The notes below the pieces were generated by a model. The model saw only the letters and a list, made by a program, of their open reading frames with translations. It was not told the DNA's origin and ran no database searches. Both the position numbers and the translations under genes were made by a program. Shown in pieces: positions 32,752 to 44,531 of a stretch of 64,000 bases of DNA. Location of the stretch: NCBI GenBank assembly GCA_030144725.1, contig JASKMD010000029.1, forward strand, positions 11,028,663 through 11,092,662, in the 5' to 3' direction. The stretch comes from Haematococcus lacustris (lineage: Eukaryota > Chlorophyta > Chlorophyceae > Chlamydomonadales > Haematococcaceae). Each line of letters starts with the position of its first letter. Within the stretch, counting starts at the first letter, position 1.

Positions 32752-34199
32752 TGTGACACGCCTGATAAAATGTTCGCATGGGTCAGTTTGGGTCACACAG
32801 GCCACCTCAGGACATCGCGTTTGCACCAGCCCGCTCTATAGCTCAAGCCGTGTCTGTGTCGCTGGCCTCTAGTACGGCCGCGATGGTGGTGGGCGAAGAT
32901 GTTCCCCCGCGGATGAGCCTACAGTAGTGGTCTCTATCACTGGGCATCCCACAAATTGTTCTAGCGACGCGTTGCAAAATCACGTGACTGTCCAGTCGAG
33001 CGCAACAGGAGCCGGAGGTGCATCTCTAGTCCTAGTTGGCCCTGGTACGTGGCGTGATATTAATTAACGCGACATGCCCCATGCCTTGCCTGACCAGATT
33101 TCGGTGTTACTCTGACTTGCGCCATGCACTAGCCAGGGCTCCATCCGCGACCGTTGGCGCACACATGTGTCCGTAGCGAGCACATCTACACAACAGGTAA
33201 GGTTACTGCAACATGCAAGTGAGGTGTGAGTGACAGCGTCTCAGCAAGCCCATGGCACGCCCAGCCATGCCACAGCCATGAGAACTAATAAAATGGTATG
33301 CCTCTTAGCTTGTGGCCTGTTTGCACCCAAATGAAAGTACAGCCCAAGTTTCATGTGGCACTGACGATTCGTTCAGCACTAACATGGGTATGCAACCCCA
33401 CAACCTCATGTCCTCTCACTACCACCATGTGCCATCCTATTCGGCTGCAGGAAGGCATGCCAAGGTTCCAGCACCCCAACCAGTAGCAGTGAGGGGCAGG
33501 GAGGGGCAAGGCTACAGGGGCAGGGGGTTGGGCTGGCGCATGTGGCTGCAGGTCCTGCCCGGCGTCCTTCCACCATCCTGGCAGCTGGCAGTGCCACATG
33601 AAACTTGGGCTGTAGTTTCATTGGGGTGATAACAGGCCACCAGCAAAGTGGCATACGATTTTATTAGTTCTCATGGCTGTGGCATGGCTGGGCGTGCCAT
33701 GGGCTTGCTGTGAAGCTGTCACTCACACCTCATTTGCATGTTACAGTAACCTTACCTATTGTGTAGATGTGCTTGCTACGGACACATGTGTGTGACAATG
33801 GTCGCGGATGGAGCCCTGGCTAGTGCCAGTCAGAGGAACACCGAATTTTGGCAAGTCGAGGCATGGGGCATATCGCTCTTAATGGTGCTGCGCCACTTAG
33901 TAGATATAACTAGGACTATAGATGCACCTCCCACCAGCGTCGCGCCCTGACCGTCACGTGATGCTGCTCGGTGTTGCGATAGGCATTCAGACCCGTACGA
34001 CCATACAACAACTAGCACCCAATAGCAAGCTTGCGTCTTAAGCACATCTATTGTGGAGGGCGCCACAGGCTTCAGGCCAGGCACAACCATCAGCGGGATA
34101 CAGCGCAATAGTACGATTGCAACGCACCAGGCGCAATCGCTATCCGTGGCCTATGGGCTCCGTTCGTCAAAATTTGAATTTTCCTCAGGGCGTGTCACA
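32752..34199. mobile_element. Large inverted-repeat (foldback) element with 26-bp flanking direct repeats
   Basis: The left end TGTGACACGCCTGA and right end TCAGGGCGTGTCACA are inverted. The two arms (about 32752-33370 and 33590-34199) are reverse complements with strong similarity in the inner 250-300 bp (both with CCAGGGCTCCATCCGCGACC and GGTAAGGTTACTG) and weaker similarity outward. A 220-bp unpaired centre separates them. A 26-bp sequence (TCACACATATTCCCC...GTAGAGGG) occurs in direct orientation at 32726-32751 and 34206-34231. No transposase is seen. Confidence 0.65.
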
Positions 34200-34350
34200 G
34201 CTGAGTCACACATATTCCCCTTTGTAGAGGGTCAATGAAATGGTTGTTGATTCGTGGACCCACTGAACATAAACGTTACGTTTGGTAAGGTAGTGCTATG
34301 GTTTACGAGACTGCGATGATGACATGCCGCGCTCTGCCATCAGCCACACC

Positions 34351-34802
34351 CAGTGATGGGTAATACAAGATACGTGTATCGATACCGATACGTATTTTTT
34401 GTATAATACAGAAATACACGTATCGTATCAAAAAATACAAGTGCCGGCCGGCAAGTTGCGTGGATGCCTTTAAAGCAGCTGCTGGCTGCTGCCACAACTA
34501 GAGTCCGCGCTTAAGCCATGCCGCGCAAGGCTAATGCCATCGGCCTGCTCCCGGAGCAGTCGGTCGCATGTGCCGGTTGTACATGCAAGAACATCAAAGT
34601 TGGGAGGCCCTGACTTTCCGACGTCGCCGTCCTGCCCAGCCATCAAGGACAGGCTGCGAGACTGGCTGCGCTGCTCCTAGCTGCTCCTTTCCCGCGTGAC
34701 ATGTAGCCTCTGTATCGCTGTATTGTATCGATACAAAAAATACACGTTTTTTCTTGTATTTTCTTGTATTTCCTGTATCGATACACGTATTACCCATCAC
34801 TG
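34351..34802. mobile_element. Non-autonomous hAT element with perfect 8-bp target duplication
   Basis: The terminal inverted repeats begin CAGTGATGGGTAATAC, with GTATCGATAC just inside. The 8 bp GCCACACC are duplicated at 34343-34350 and 34803-34810, diagnostic for hAT transposition. The interior is rich in GTATCGATAC and poly-A/T tracts. A 32-codon frame at about 34518-34613 (MPRKANAIG..., with ACAGCTC) may be a relic of a transposase zinc-finger start. Confidence 0.8.
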
Positions 34803-35009
34803 GCCACACCCCCTGCCCCAATGGCCTGACCCGTCATGCTTGCACATTGCCGAACTGATGCTTCCTGCTTCTCGTATCAAATGCAGCACCGCCGCACCGT
34901 TAAGCCATTGCGCCGGATGAAAACGCGACACCCGGTCCCCCGGGGCGGCGTCCCGAACAATTGCCCCGTGCGAACCCAGAAAGCCGGTATTTTAGATGCG
35001 TCAACCATT

Positions 35010-35575
35010 ATATTAAGAACCATTATACGTGCCACTAGGGACAACTCGGACTTTGGTTATGGGGCTGGTGGAGTACACCCCTGCACATGGCACATGGCGC
35101 AGGAGCGTCTACCACCTACACCATTGCCTGACAGCGAGGGCTGTGGTCTAGAGTTGGCATGACCTGCGTGCACTGATTGTAAGCTGATGACAGCTCAAAG
35201 CAAGGCACACATTACTGTGCCCCAGCAGGCTGCTGCTGCTGCTGCTGCTGTTGGGCCTTGGCTGGCCGGTCTCGCAGCCGCTTGTTGCCCAGGCCAGGGT
35301 ACTCCTTGCCCTTGGCTGGCAGAGCTGGCTGGTCTGGCCAGAAGCACAGCTCCAATGGGCACCACCTGCTCTCCCCAATGCGCTGCATGTTCAGCGCTGC
35401 CTTGCAGTCCCTGTCCAGCCACCTGCCTGGCTGTGGTGCTAATTTGGCTTTGGCAGCCCTGCCCTTGCCTTTGCCCTTGGTGAGCTGGGTGGGCTCAGCT
35501 GCCTGTGGGGGCTTGTGTGGGGCCACTACCGGGCACTCTGCTGGCTCCAGGCTGGGCGCAGGAGGCGGAGGTCCA
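35010..35575 (-). pseudogene. Fanzor-like element, copy C, truncated
   Basis: Keeps the linker (KGKGKGRAAKAK), the RuvC-III motif DRDCKAALNMQRIG, the polyQ end (stop at 35212) and most of the 3' unit, whose outer end is missing near 35010. Everything upstream of the zinc-ribbon region is gone, and a short internal deletion removes part of the Pro/Ser linker. It cannot encode a full nuclease. Confidence 0.65.
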
Positions 35576-35751
35576 CGACCTGAGTGTTCAGTTCTGCCTT
35601 GTATTGGCATTGGGATAACAGGCCATTGGTAGAGCTGTGTGCCACCTTGTGATGGCAGCGGGGCTACCCGCCGGGTCCATGACCCAGGCGCTATGATCTG
35701 CCACAAACAACACTCTCCGGTCGCCTCCGTCACCTACCCCCCTCCAGCACC

Positions 35752-36133
35752 TCACAGCTCATCCCTGGCCGCCCCTCCCGGCTGCTGGCCCTCCTGCGTG
35801 CCCTGGCCCCTCCCCCCTGGCCCCCTGCCCCCTGGCCTCCTGCCCCCTGGCCTGTCCCGGGGCAAGGCCTTGTCGGCCCCTGCCCTGCCCTGAGCAGTCC
35901 CTGCCCTGTCCCACATCAATAATTCTGCCTCATCCGACTCCTGCCTCTCCCTCTCCCAAGCCCACCCCCCCTCACTTTCTCCCTCACTCTCCCCCTCTTC
36001 TCCCTTGTCCCCCACTTCTTCGTCTCCCTTTCCCACAGCCCTGCCCTCAGGGCCCTGGACCCCCCCTGGGGTGGATTGTGCACGATGAGCTGCTCTGCCA
36101 GCCCCCCGCTGCCCGCCTGACCAGGGGCCCTGA

Positions 36134-36177
<44 letters not shown>

Positions 36178-39058
36178 CCCTGCACCTCCAGCCAGCGTGG
36201 CTGCAGGCGGCTGGTCGCCCTCCTCCCCTGCCAGGCCAGGAGGAGGGTCACTGGCGTCTGTGCGGCAGGTCAGCCAGTGCCACTCCTGCAAGCAGCACCA
36301 CCACCAGCCTCACCACCACCAGCCTCACCACCACCAGCCTCACCACCACCAGCCTCACCACCACCAGCCTCACCACCACCAATCTACCAGCACCACCAAT
36401 CTACCAGCAGCAACAGCAGCATTTCACCAGCACCGCCAGCCTTGTCAGCAGCAGCACCACCACCCCTCCTGTCAGCCCCAGCAAAGCTCACCGGCAGCTT
36501 GAAGAAGAGGTCCTCGTCGTCTGAGGGCAGCAGCGTGACCTCGTACTGGTTGTACACCACTGACAGGTGCCAGCCCTCAACATTCAGAGGGTGGACCTAC
36601 GATTAGGTGCGCTAGGCAGATGCTGTGACAAGGGTGACAAGGGCACAGTCTGTCATCACCTGTGGTCTAGAAACCCAGGTACGGGCAGGGGCAGGGGCAG
36701 GGGCAGGGGCAGAGGTGGTCCCTCTCAACAGCCTAATCTGGCCGGCACCTGTTGACCTCAACCAGCTGTGGGCCTCCTCTGGCACTGACCGTTGGAAACA
36801 GGCTGTGTCTCAGTCACGTCCACCAGGCCTTTATAGTGTCTGCAGTCTGTCTTTGACCGGGAGTGTGGGACCCTCTTAGCTTGTACTTCGTTTACTGAGT
36901 GTTTGGTGAGGTACTCGCTCGTGCTTACAGGGTCTCACTTGCTACATGTCATGGATCCAGCGGGATTGTTTGTGTACGGTTCAGCCGCTTGGCCTTGCCA
37001 TTCTGCCATGGGATGTAAGGGATTGTTTGCTGGTGCTGACCCCCCCCCTTTCCACTCAGAACCGTTGCACCTCCTGCTTCACACATTATGTTCCTCAGTC
37101 ATTGCGCAGTGGTTGGAGACCCAGTCGGGGTGCTACCTCAAGGCACTGCGCACTGACCGAGGAACCAAACTTGTGAACTAGAAGGTGGGGCAGTTCTGCG
37201 TGGGGCGGGGAATCCCGTACCAGCAGCCAGCTCTTTACAGGCCAGAGCAGGATGGGAAGGCAGAGCGGCTGGACCGCACGCTGCTGAGAAACCTCGCTGC
37301 ATATCTATCAGCAGCGGCGTGCCAGCAAAGCTGTGTGGCCTGAGGTGGTGGTGCGCGTAACAGCTTCCTCTGCAATGGCTCTCCCTCCTAGCTACCCTCC
37401 TAGGAAGCCACCCCCTGGGATCTGTTCTTCGGGGTGAAACCCAACCTGTCAGCGCTGCGTGCACGAGCACATGCGCAATAAGCTGGGGTTCATGCCTGTG
37501 CACCGGGTGATGGTGGGCTATGAGCCGGGCAGCAAGGCCTCCAGGGTGCTGGAGCCCAGGTGGCAAACTGTCATCACCAAGGGTGTGGTGTGTGATTAGC
37601 TGTCACGGGAACTGCCATGGCCCTCAGCCGAGACAGCTGGGGTGGTTGCGGTGGTTGAGGAGCGGGCAACGGAGTTGCTGCCAGAGTCTGACCCCCTTTC
37701 AACTGTCGCTGGCGTGGCGCTGTCAGTGCTCTTAGCTTGTGCTGTGGACAGAGTATTTTACTGTTGTGTTTGATCATTGGCTCGCTCATACTGACCTTGC
37801 CCACTGTGCCGTACATGATCAGGTTGTCGGCTAGCGGCTCCTCCCCAAAGCTGAACTGCAGCGGCAGCGGAAGCAGCAGCGCCACCATCATCGACATCAG
37901 CAGCAGCAGCAGCAGCAGCAGCAGACATCACAAGGCACCAGCATTGGCATTGGTGTCACATGGTTCTTGATGGCGGTGTGTGATGTCTGCCTGCACCCTG
38001 CTGCTACTGCTGCTGCTGCTGCAACTAATTGGCTAATGTGTGACTCCAACAACTAAGAGGACATGACCGACATGACGCCGCAAACTGTTTCAATACAAGA
38101 GGGTGCCAATCCCCCTCCAGGCCCAGGCGGTCAACTACTTACATGGAGCAATATAGCTCTAGACGCCCACCCCCCCCAGCGTCACCATGCAGGCACAGAC
38201 GCACTGCCAGCATTAGCTTGTCACCCATCACTGCTCCAGGAGGCCCTGCCCTGCCCTGCCCTGCCCTGCCCTGCCCTGCCCTGCCCTGCCCTGCCCTGCC
38301 CTGCCCTGCTCTGCCCTGCCCTGCTCATCCCTACCCACCTGCCAATCCCCCCCCAGCCCACTCCATGCCAAGCAGCGCTCCTCTGCGCCACAGACCAACA
38401 TCAGGCAGGCCAGAGCAGGTGTGCTGCTGGTTGTGCGGAAGGCTGCTGGTTGGGATGTGCTGCTGGTTGTGCGGAAGGCAGGCAGGCGGTGGGCAGGCCT
38501 TAGGATAACAATAAGTGTCAGCGCCCTTGTTGGCTTGCTCAGGGGCAAGAAAGGGCGGGTAGGTATGCTGCGTGTTGCGTGTGCCTCCAGCTGCAAACCT
38601 GGGTCAGGCGCTGAGCACCACACCCTACCACCCCACTTGCTACAGCTTCTACCCACTCGACAAGTGTGATTTCACAGGTCACACCCAAGCAAGGCAACCA
38701 GGGGTGGCTGCTGCCTGCTCACCTCCTGGGGGGCTGTGGCGGCGCAGGTAGTAGGGCTTGCCGTGGTGGCAGCCCGCTAAGTCATACAGCCCATCCAGCC
38801 CCCCAGGCAGCAGGTCAGCCTGCAGCCAGCAACCACCCTGCCCCACCTGACCTGTGCGCCCAGCCTTGGAGGGCGTCGCAGAACTTTCCCCACACCCCTA
38901 GAGGGGAGGAGCGGCCAAGCAGCCTGACAGCTGGCGGCAGGGGCCAGGGCCAGGGCCAGGGCCAGGTGGCAGCCTCAGGGCTGGGTGAGGGTGCTGGCCC
39001 AGTCTAGCAGTCTAGAGGAGAAAGCATAGCCAGGTTAGCCATCTTCTTCTTCATCTTC

Positions 39059-39152
<94 letters not shown>

Positions 39153-40663
39153 CATTATTATTCTTCTTGTTTCCCCAGCTAGCTCCCCGCTGCCACCTGC
39201 ACTGCCTGCTGGTCAGACCTGTGAGGCGGCAGGGGTCTGGGCCAAGGCCCACAGGGGCTAGGAAGAGGCTGAGGGCGGTGGGCCCTGCCGCCAGCCCCCT
39301 GCCAGCATCACTGTCTGACGACCCGGCGCTGCCAGAGTGTGTGTGAGGCTGCTGCAGTGCCTGCACCCACCCAGTGGTCCACGCCGTACAGCAGCAGCAC
39401 CTCACACTGGGGGGTGTGGGCCAGGAGGTGCACCTGCCCGCCCTCAACCTCACAAGTGTCCCTGGAGGGGGCAACAGGGGGGAGGTCACGGGAGGGTGAG
39501 GGGGATGGGGGTGTCAGGAGGAAGAGAGGGGTAGGGTAGGGTAGGGTAGGGTAGGGTAGGGTAGGGTAGGGTAGGGTAGGGTAGGGTAGGGTAGGGTAGG
39601 GTAGGGTAGGGTAGGGTAGGGTAGGGTAGGGTAGGGTAGGGTAGGGTAGGGTAGGGTAGGGTAGGGTAGGGTAGGGTAGGGTAGGGTAGGGTAGGGTAGG
39701 GTAGGGTAGGGTCCAGGCTATCAAGGGTTGTGGTGTAGGGTGGTAGTGGTGGGTAGGGACACTGCTAGCCTGCACCCTGATGCCTCAAGGGTCAGGTGTT
39801 AGGGCATGTCCAACCCTCGCTTATGTCACACTCAGTTGCCCCATTCTCAACCTCTGACCTCCAGCTTCCCTTCCCCCCTGGCCCCCAGAACCGCACCCCC
39901 CACCACCCACATCATGAAGTCAGGGTCCGCCCGTCTGGGGTCGTAGCCGCCATCGTCCAGCTCTGCGGAGCGCGAGTCCTCCCACCCCCCAAACTCCTCC
40001 TCCTCCGCCTCGCCCTCCCCTTCCTCCTCCTCTGTCCCCACCCCCCACCTGCCCTCCCGACCTTCCACACCACCAGCCTCCTCCCCACCATGTGTCCCAG
40101 GTGCAGCACCCCCAAACCTGCCTGTGCCGCCGCCTGCTACCATTCCTTGCCCCAAAGCTGTCTCAGCTGGGGTGCTGGCAGCAGGCAGCAAATGGCCAGG
40201 GCTGGCGGAGGGGTCAACTGCATAACCCTGGCTGGGTGTTGCAGGCTGACCAACTGGCTGGCTTGGGGCAGCCTTGACTAGGTTGGAGCTTAAAGGCTGG
40301 CTAGCCTCCTGGGGCACTGGGGCACTGCGCTGCCCAGTTGTGCCGACAATGGCAGCAGGCAGCTCCTGTTTGCTGCTGGGTGAGCTGCGAGCATCGCTGG
40401 GGGCTGGTCGGGACCAGGTCTTGCTTTCACTGGCGAAGCTCTTGTAGTATAGTTGTTGCAAACCCTGGTCATAACTGTCCCTGCAAGCACGAAATTTCGA
40501 GAGACGCATTTCAGGCAATGTCGCCACGCGGAACCGTGGACAGGCTGACTTGCCATGAGTCTGTGTCGTTGCCATCAGCAAAGTCATCGTGGTACGTCGG
40601 ATACGCGGTCACCAAACTTAAGAGCAGCGGGGTAAGAAGCAAAGGTTCCCATCGAAACCTCAT
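35752..40663 (-). CDS. Predicted ER-lumen protein: signal peptide and C-terminal RDEL
   Basis: Eight exons, 40550-40663, 39911-40464, 39371-39461, 38723-38819, 38599-38645, 37796-37855, 36492-36575 and 35752-36285, total 1581 nt (526 aa), all in phase. The N-terminus MRFRWEPLLLTPLLLSLVTA is a typical signal peptide. Then comes a Pro/Ser/Glu-rich stretch, a Cys/Trp-containing domain (CEVEGGQVHLLAHTPQCEVL, GGLDGLYDLAGCHHGKPYYL, FGEEPLADNLIMYG, GWHLSVVYNQYEVTLLPSDD, EWHWLTC), a poly-Ala and acidic tail and the end AARDEL. RDEL resembles the KDEL/HDEL retrieval signal. I do not recognise the domain. The intron at 36576-37795 contains a dead copia fragment; other introns hold ATT, TAGGG and CCCTG arrays. 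Confidence 0.6.
36935..37700 (+). pseudogene. Ty1/copia-type integrase remnant
   Basis: Translated pieces read LKALRTDRGTKLVN, GRGIPYQQPALYRPEQDGKA, TPWDLFFGVKPN-like text, HRVMVGYEPGSKA and RVLEPRWQTVITKGVV. This is the copia integrase core (catalytic Asp in TDRG, Glu in PEQ) and its C-terminal part. In-frame stops and frameshifts run throughout. No LTRs or RT were found. It lies inside an intron of the ER-protein gene, on the opposite strand. Confidence 0.75.
38244..38325 (+). repeat. (CCCTG)n array
   Basis: About 16 pentamers in an intron of the ER-protein gene. Confidence 0.9.
39056..39165 (+). repeat. (ATT)n array
   Basis: About 35 triplets, a rare AT-rich patch, in an intron of the ER-protein gene. 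Confidence 0.95.
39528..39713 (+). repeat. (GGGTA)n array
   Basis: About 37 pentamers in an intron of the ER-protein gene. Telomere-like in look, but a pentamer and internal. Confidence 0.95.
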
Positions 40664-40877
40664 CTTCGATGACCATCCGTCATTCGTGAGATATCATCGG
40701 ACGACCACAGCGAACTATACTGTAGTCTATAGTCGCATGTTAAAAAAGCCGGTATCCCAATCCTGGGGAGCCTCTGCACCTCTCCACAGCAGGTAGAAGA
40801 CGTGTACTAGTGTGGCATACACTTAGGTTTTGCCCCAGGAGTGCTCGAGCCCTACCTTATGCATTCCGAGTGTTGAA

Positions 40878-41035
40878 AAAAACTTGAATCCCTACAGCCC
40901 TCATGCTACACCCTCATGGGACCGGGACAGGGACCGGGACAGGGACAGGGACACCAGGTTTAAATCCCTACAGCCCTAATGATACACCAAAGTAAAGCAT
41001 GGATTGTAATCAAACACAGGCTGCGAGCTCGCTGT
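40878..41035 (+). repeat. Dispersed repeat, copy 2
   Basis: Counterpart of 21040-21180, with two ATCCCTACAGCCCT units, a GGGACAGGGACCGGGACAGG insert and the GGCTGCGAGCTC end. Confidence 0.6.
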
Positions 41036-41866
41036 GCCTTTGCCCACTTCAGCTCAGCCATTCTGGTGTGTGCCTGTAGCTAGAGCTTTCAAAGGGTCAA
41101 TGGACTGGTTGTTTGTACTATGGGATGAGATACGCACTAGTGCTGACGCTGGTTCCGCCGCTGCCACTTCCGCAGCAGCAGGCGCACCTACTCCCAGCAA
41201 TTACTGCCTGGGTTTGGCATTACGGAGGGGGTGGATACGTTTCACTGGCGTGGCCTGGGGTTGGGAAGGGAGGAGAGCAATGGGCAAGGGGAGTTGGGCA
41301 ACGGGATGTTCGTAACGAAAGGCGCGCTCTACCAGCACAATGTCACTCATTGGGACAGCAGCCAGATTTGGGGCACCAATTTGCTAAAGCAAAGTGCCCA
41401 AATGCCCATACCGGTCAAACATGGATACCCTGCATTTCAGGTAAAGCACACCAAACCAGGTTTATGCTGGCCAACAGTGCACCAGATGCATCCCTCTTCA
41501 CCTGGTGGTAGAGGCCATCGCCCTGCAGTGTGTAGTGTTAGACTGCAAAGCCCGGGTGCGCCCTTGCTATTCTCACCAGCCCCTAACACGACAAGTGCCG
41601 AGTAGCACTGTGTGGACCCCCCTGCCTGCTCCACCTTTGTCAAGTATACGTCTGGTATATCCATGTGTCTCGCATGCTGCAGTCAGCACAACCCCCTACA
41701 ACTTATATGGGGTTGTGTCCTCTGAGAGGTCTGAGAGACCAGGCCAAGGTATTATTACTCAATCAGTGCTCCAAAGCCTCATCCGCACGACCCCCATCCC
41801 CGTCTGCTTCTGGTGCCCTGTGTACAGGCTGTGGCGCATGTGCCTGAGCCTGGCAGCCTGAGCTGG

Positions 41867-44531
41867 CTATGATGTAGGGACGTAGGCCATGAGCCTGGCT
41901 TGCTCCGCAGTGATCTGTTGCAGCAGGGCGTGCAGAGAGGCCAAGGTGCCTCCGTTCCCAGGCTGCTGCACCTGCAAGCATGCCCGGGCCATACAGGGAG
42001 TGGTAAAGGCTAGGACAGGCGTCATTGCGCCTTCCATGGTCAGGGTAGCAGCAGGCAGCCTACCTGGGCCACATGGTTAGGGTAGCAGCAGCAAGCCTGC
42101 CTGGGCCACATGGCAGGGGATAAACCACAGGCCAAGGTCAACCTTGCAACTAGCCAACCCCCAGCTGCGTCAAGTTCCTCTGCTCCTGGTGGGGTAGCTG
42201 CCACTGGAGCAGCTGCTGATCTGAATGGCAGGACACGAGGGCCAGATGGCAGACCCCACGTATGAACCTCCTGACTCTGACCTTCATATAGTAGTGTGGA
42301 CAGGATGAGCAAGGCAATGATGGGAATTACACCATTACAGCTACCATCAGCAGCAGGTGGCTAGAGCCAGGTCCTAAACACTGGGCATGTGGCGTGTGCT
42401 GCTACTGGCCCGCGGGCACCTGAGCCACCTGCACAGTACTTCTGCCTTTGTGCTGCCTTGGAAGTGGCTGGGAGATTGTGGGGATCTAAGCCTACCAGGG
42501 GCGATCATGGCCCGGGTTGCAAGCGGCTGTGAGATTGCCCTCCCAAGGCCCAGCAGCAGCCTGTGGCGCATCAATGCCTGCTAGGGGCTCCTCTTCGAGC
42601 TAACACCAGATCAAGTCAGTGCAGCCATGACAAGCAAATAGGCTATAGCCCTGTCACAGGTGTCAGGCAACAGCGTAGGTAGATGGCGCTCCTGCCATGT
42701 GTGTCAAGGTTTACTCCATGGAGGCAAAACACAGCCCTTAATGAGGGTCACATTGTTTTGCAGCTGTGATGTTACTTGTACCCCGCTGCATTGCTGAGGG
42801 AGGCGCTGGTAATAATCGCAAGCTGGCTCATGCTCGAGCTCACCACCTGGCTCAAGAACTAAAGACATGCAAGTGCTACTACTGGCTGGTAGCTCCCCAA
42901 GAGTCTCAACTCACTTCCCGGCGGAAGGCGAGCCGGGCCGAGCCCAGTGGTGACATGCGCTGTGGCGGCAGGGGGTCTGGTAACGGCCTGGCTTGCTGCG
43001 TGTGGCTGCGGGGGGTGGAGGAAGGGGTCATGGCCAGGGAGGTGGTGGTGTGGCGAGCGCCTGCGGCAGGGCAGCACACGGCAACCTCAGCCCCGCCTCA
43101 CAGCCTTCTCGTAGGTGGGTGGGGTGCAGCGTTTGCCACAGCCGCAACGTGTGGTCAGCATACGGCAAGTTTGAATGAGATGACAAAGAAGTAGCTGAGA
43201 CACCGCATGTGCTGTGCAGCTGCCCCAGCTCTATGAAATGTTTTTGCGCACATGCCGCAGCTCTAGCTGGCTTGCACTGGATTGCACAGGGCTTGTACCT
43301 TGTGGGGGGTCACAACGGCCTGGGGAGGAGGTGCTGGCGGCGTCATGCAGCTGGCGGTATGGGGTGTAGCTCTGAGGGGTGGAGACCGTCATGTTGAAGT
43401 CTAGTTGGCGCTCAGTGGGCAGCTGCTGCTGCTGCCGCAATTGCTGCTGCTTGAGCTGCTCAAACTGTTGTTGTTGTTGCTGTTGTTGCTGCTGCTGCTG
43501 GAGCTGCTGGAGGTGCTCAAGCTGCTCAAGCTGTCGTTGTTGATGCTGGTGCTGGAGCTGCTGGAGCTGCTCCAGCGGTTGTAGTTGCTGTTGCTGTTCG
43601 AGGATGGGCGAGGGGGCTTGAAATGACAAGGTGCCAGGTGGTCTGCTTGCTTGACCCATTCCTGGCGAGAACAAGGCCGGAGGTAGCTGAAGCTGCAGCG
43701 AGGCAGAGGCGCCAGCTGGGCTGACCTGAGGCTGGGCAGCAAGGTGCCATGGCGCTTGGGGCAGCAGCTGGTAGGGCGGCAGTGGACTGGGAGGGGGTGA
43801 CACAGATGCTTGGCTGCCGGCGCGAATGACCTCCCTGCAGCCAACGACACAGAGCTGTTAGACAAGCTCCTGTGTGGCTGCAGCTATGGGGGGCTGCTTA
43901 AGCCTGCCAGCCGCTACAGCCGCCTTAAACAGCCGCCATAACCACAAGCAGAGGCAACTGACCAAGCTGGACCAAGCAGGCAGAGTAAGCAAACAGTAGC
44001 AACAACCACGTGGACAGGTGCATGACCAATGATGCAAACTGACTGCATGATGTGGGACGCTACTGCTGCTCTCACCTTGGCACCCAGGGGCTTGCACATG
44101 GTCCCACTTGCGATACCTGATTGAGCCAACCGACAGGCCAACTGATAGACCTAGAGAAGAGGGGGCTGACAGGCTTACCTTGAGTTGACAAAGGAGCTGG
44201 CCAGGCATTGGCGTGCAGCCAGCCCATGCTGTGTGATGCCCACACCAGGACTATTGCCTGCACCATTGCTGGCAAGTGAGTCTGCAGACGCAGCAGCAGG
44301 TAGCACACTTGTTAAATGGGACATGTCGCCCACCTGCCCTGCGCTGTGCGGCTGGCTGACACAGATGCTTGGCTGCCGGCCCGAATGCCCTCCCTGCAGT
44401 CAGCCTGACCTGGACCCATACTGAGCCACTGGGGCAGTGATGCCAGTTCTTGCACGGTTTGCTCGAGGAAGGCTGCTTGGCTGTCCTGCCGCCTGCCTTC
44501 TGTGATTCAGGACATCACTCAGGCGGGTCAT
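41867..44531 (-). CDS. Gln-rich protein, possibly a transcription regulator
   Basis: Exons 44410-44531, 44179-44343, 43299-43834, 42159-42220 and 41867-41971 give 990 nt (329 aa), all in phase. The N-terminus is MTRLSDVLNHRRQAAGQPSS. Residues 41-95 are Ser/Ala-rich. The large third exon has a Pro-rich part (SPPPSPLPPYQLLPQAPW) and a Gln/Leu-rich helix region with polyQ runs. The end is LQQITAEQARLMAYVPTS. No DNA-binding domain was recognised, so a regulator role is only a guess from composition. The start of exon 3 (EVIRAGSQASVS) is duplicated as a non-coding copy in the intron at about 44355-44395. A diverged Fanzor 3' fragment lies in the 42.2-43.3 kb intron. Confidence 0.6.
42595..42755 (+). 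repeat. Diverged 3' segment of the Fanzor-like element
   Basis: Shares with the 3' unit the order: TAGCCCT...GTCAGGCAA-AG-GTAGGT, CCATGTG, GGTTTACTCCA, CACAGCCC. Older than the other copies by divergence. Confidence 0.5.

Noticed and set aside
39528..39713. Telomere-like GGGTA array
   Set aside because: It is a pure pentamer, internal, and within an intron. Chlorophyte telomeres are TTTAGGG or TTTTAGGG types.
40500..40800. Plus-strand frame at 40.52-40.80 kb with a GTAAGA donor
   Set aside because: It is antisense to the signal-peptide exon of the ER-protein gene, whose phase and hydrophobic profile are much better supported.
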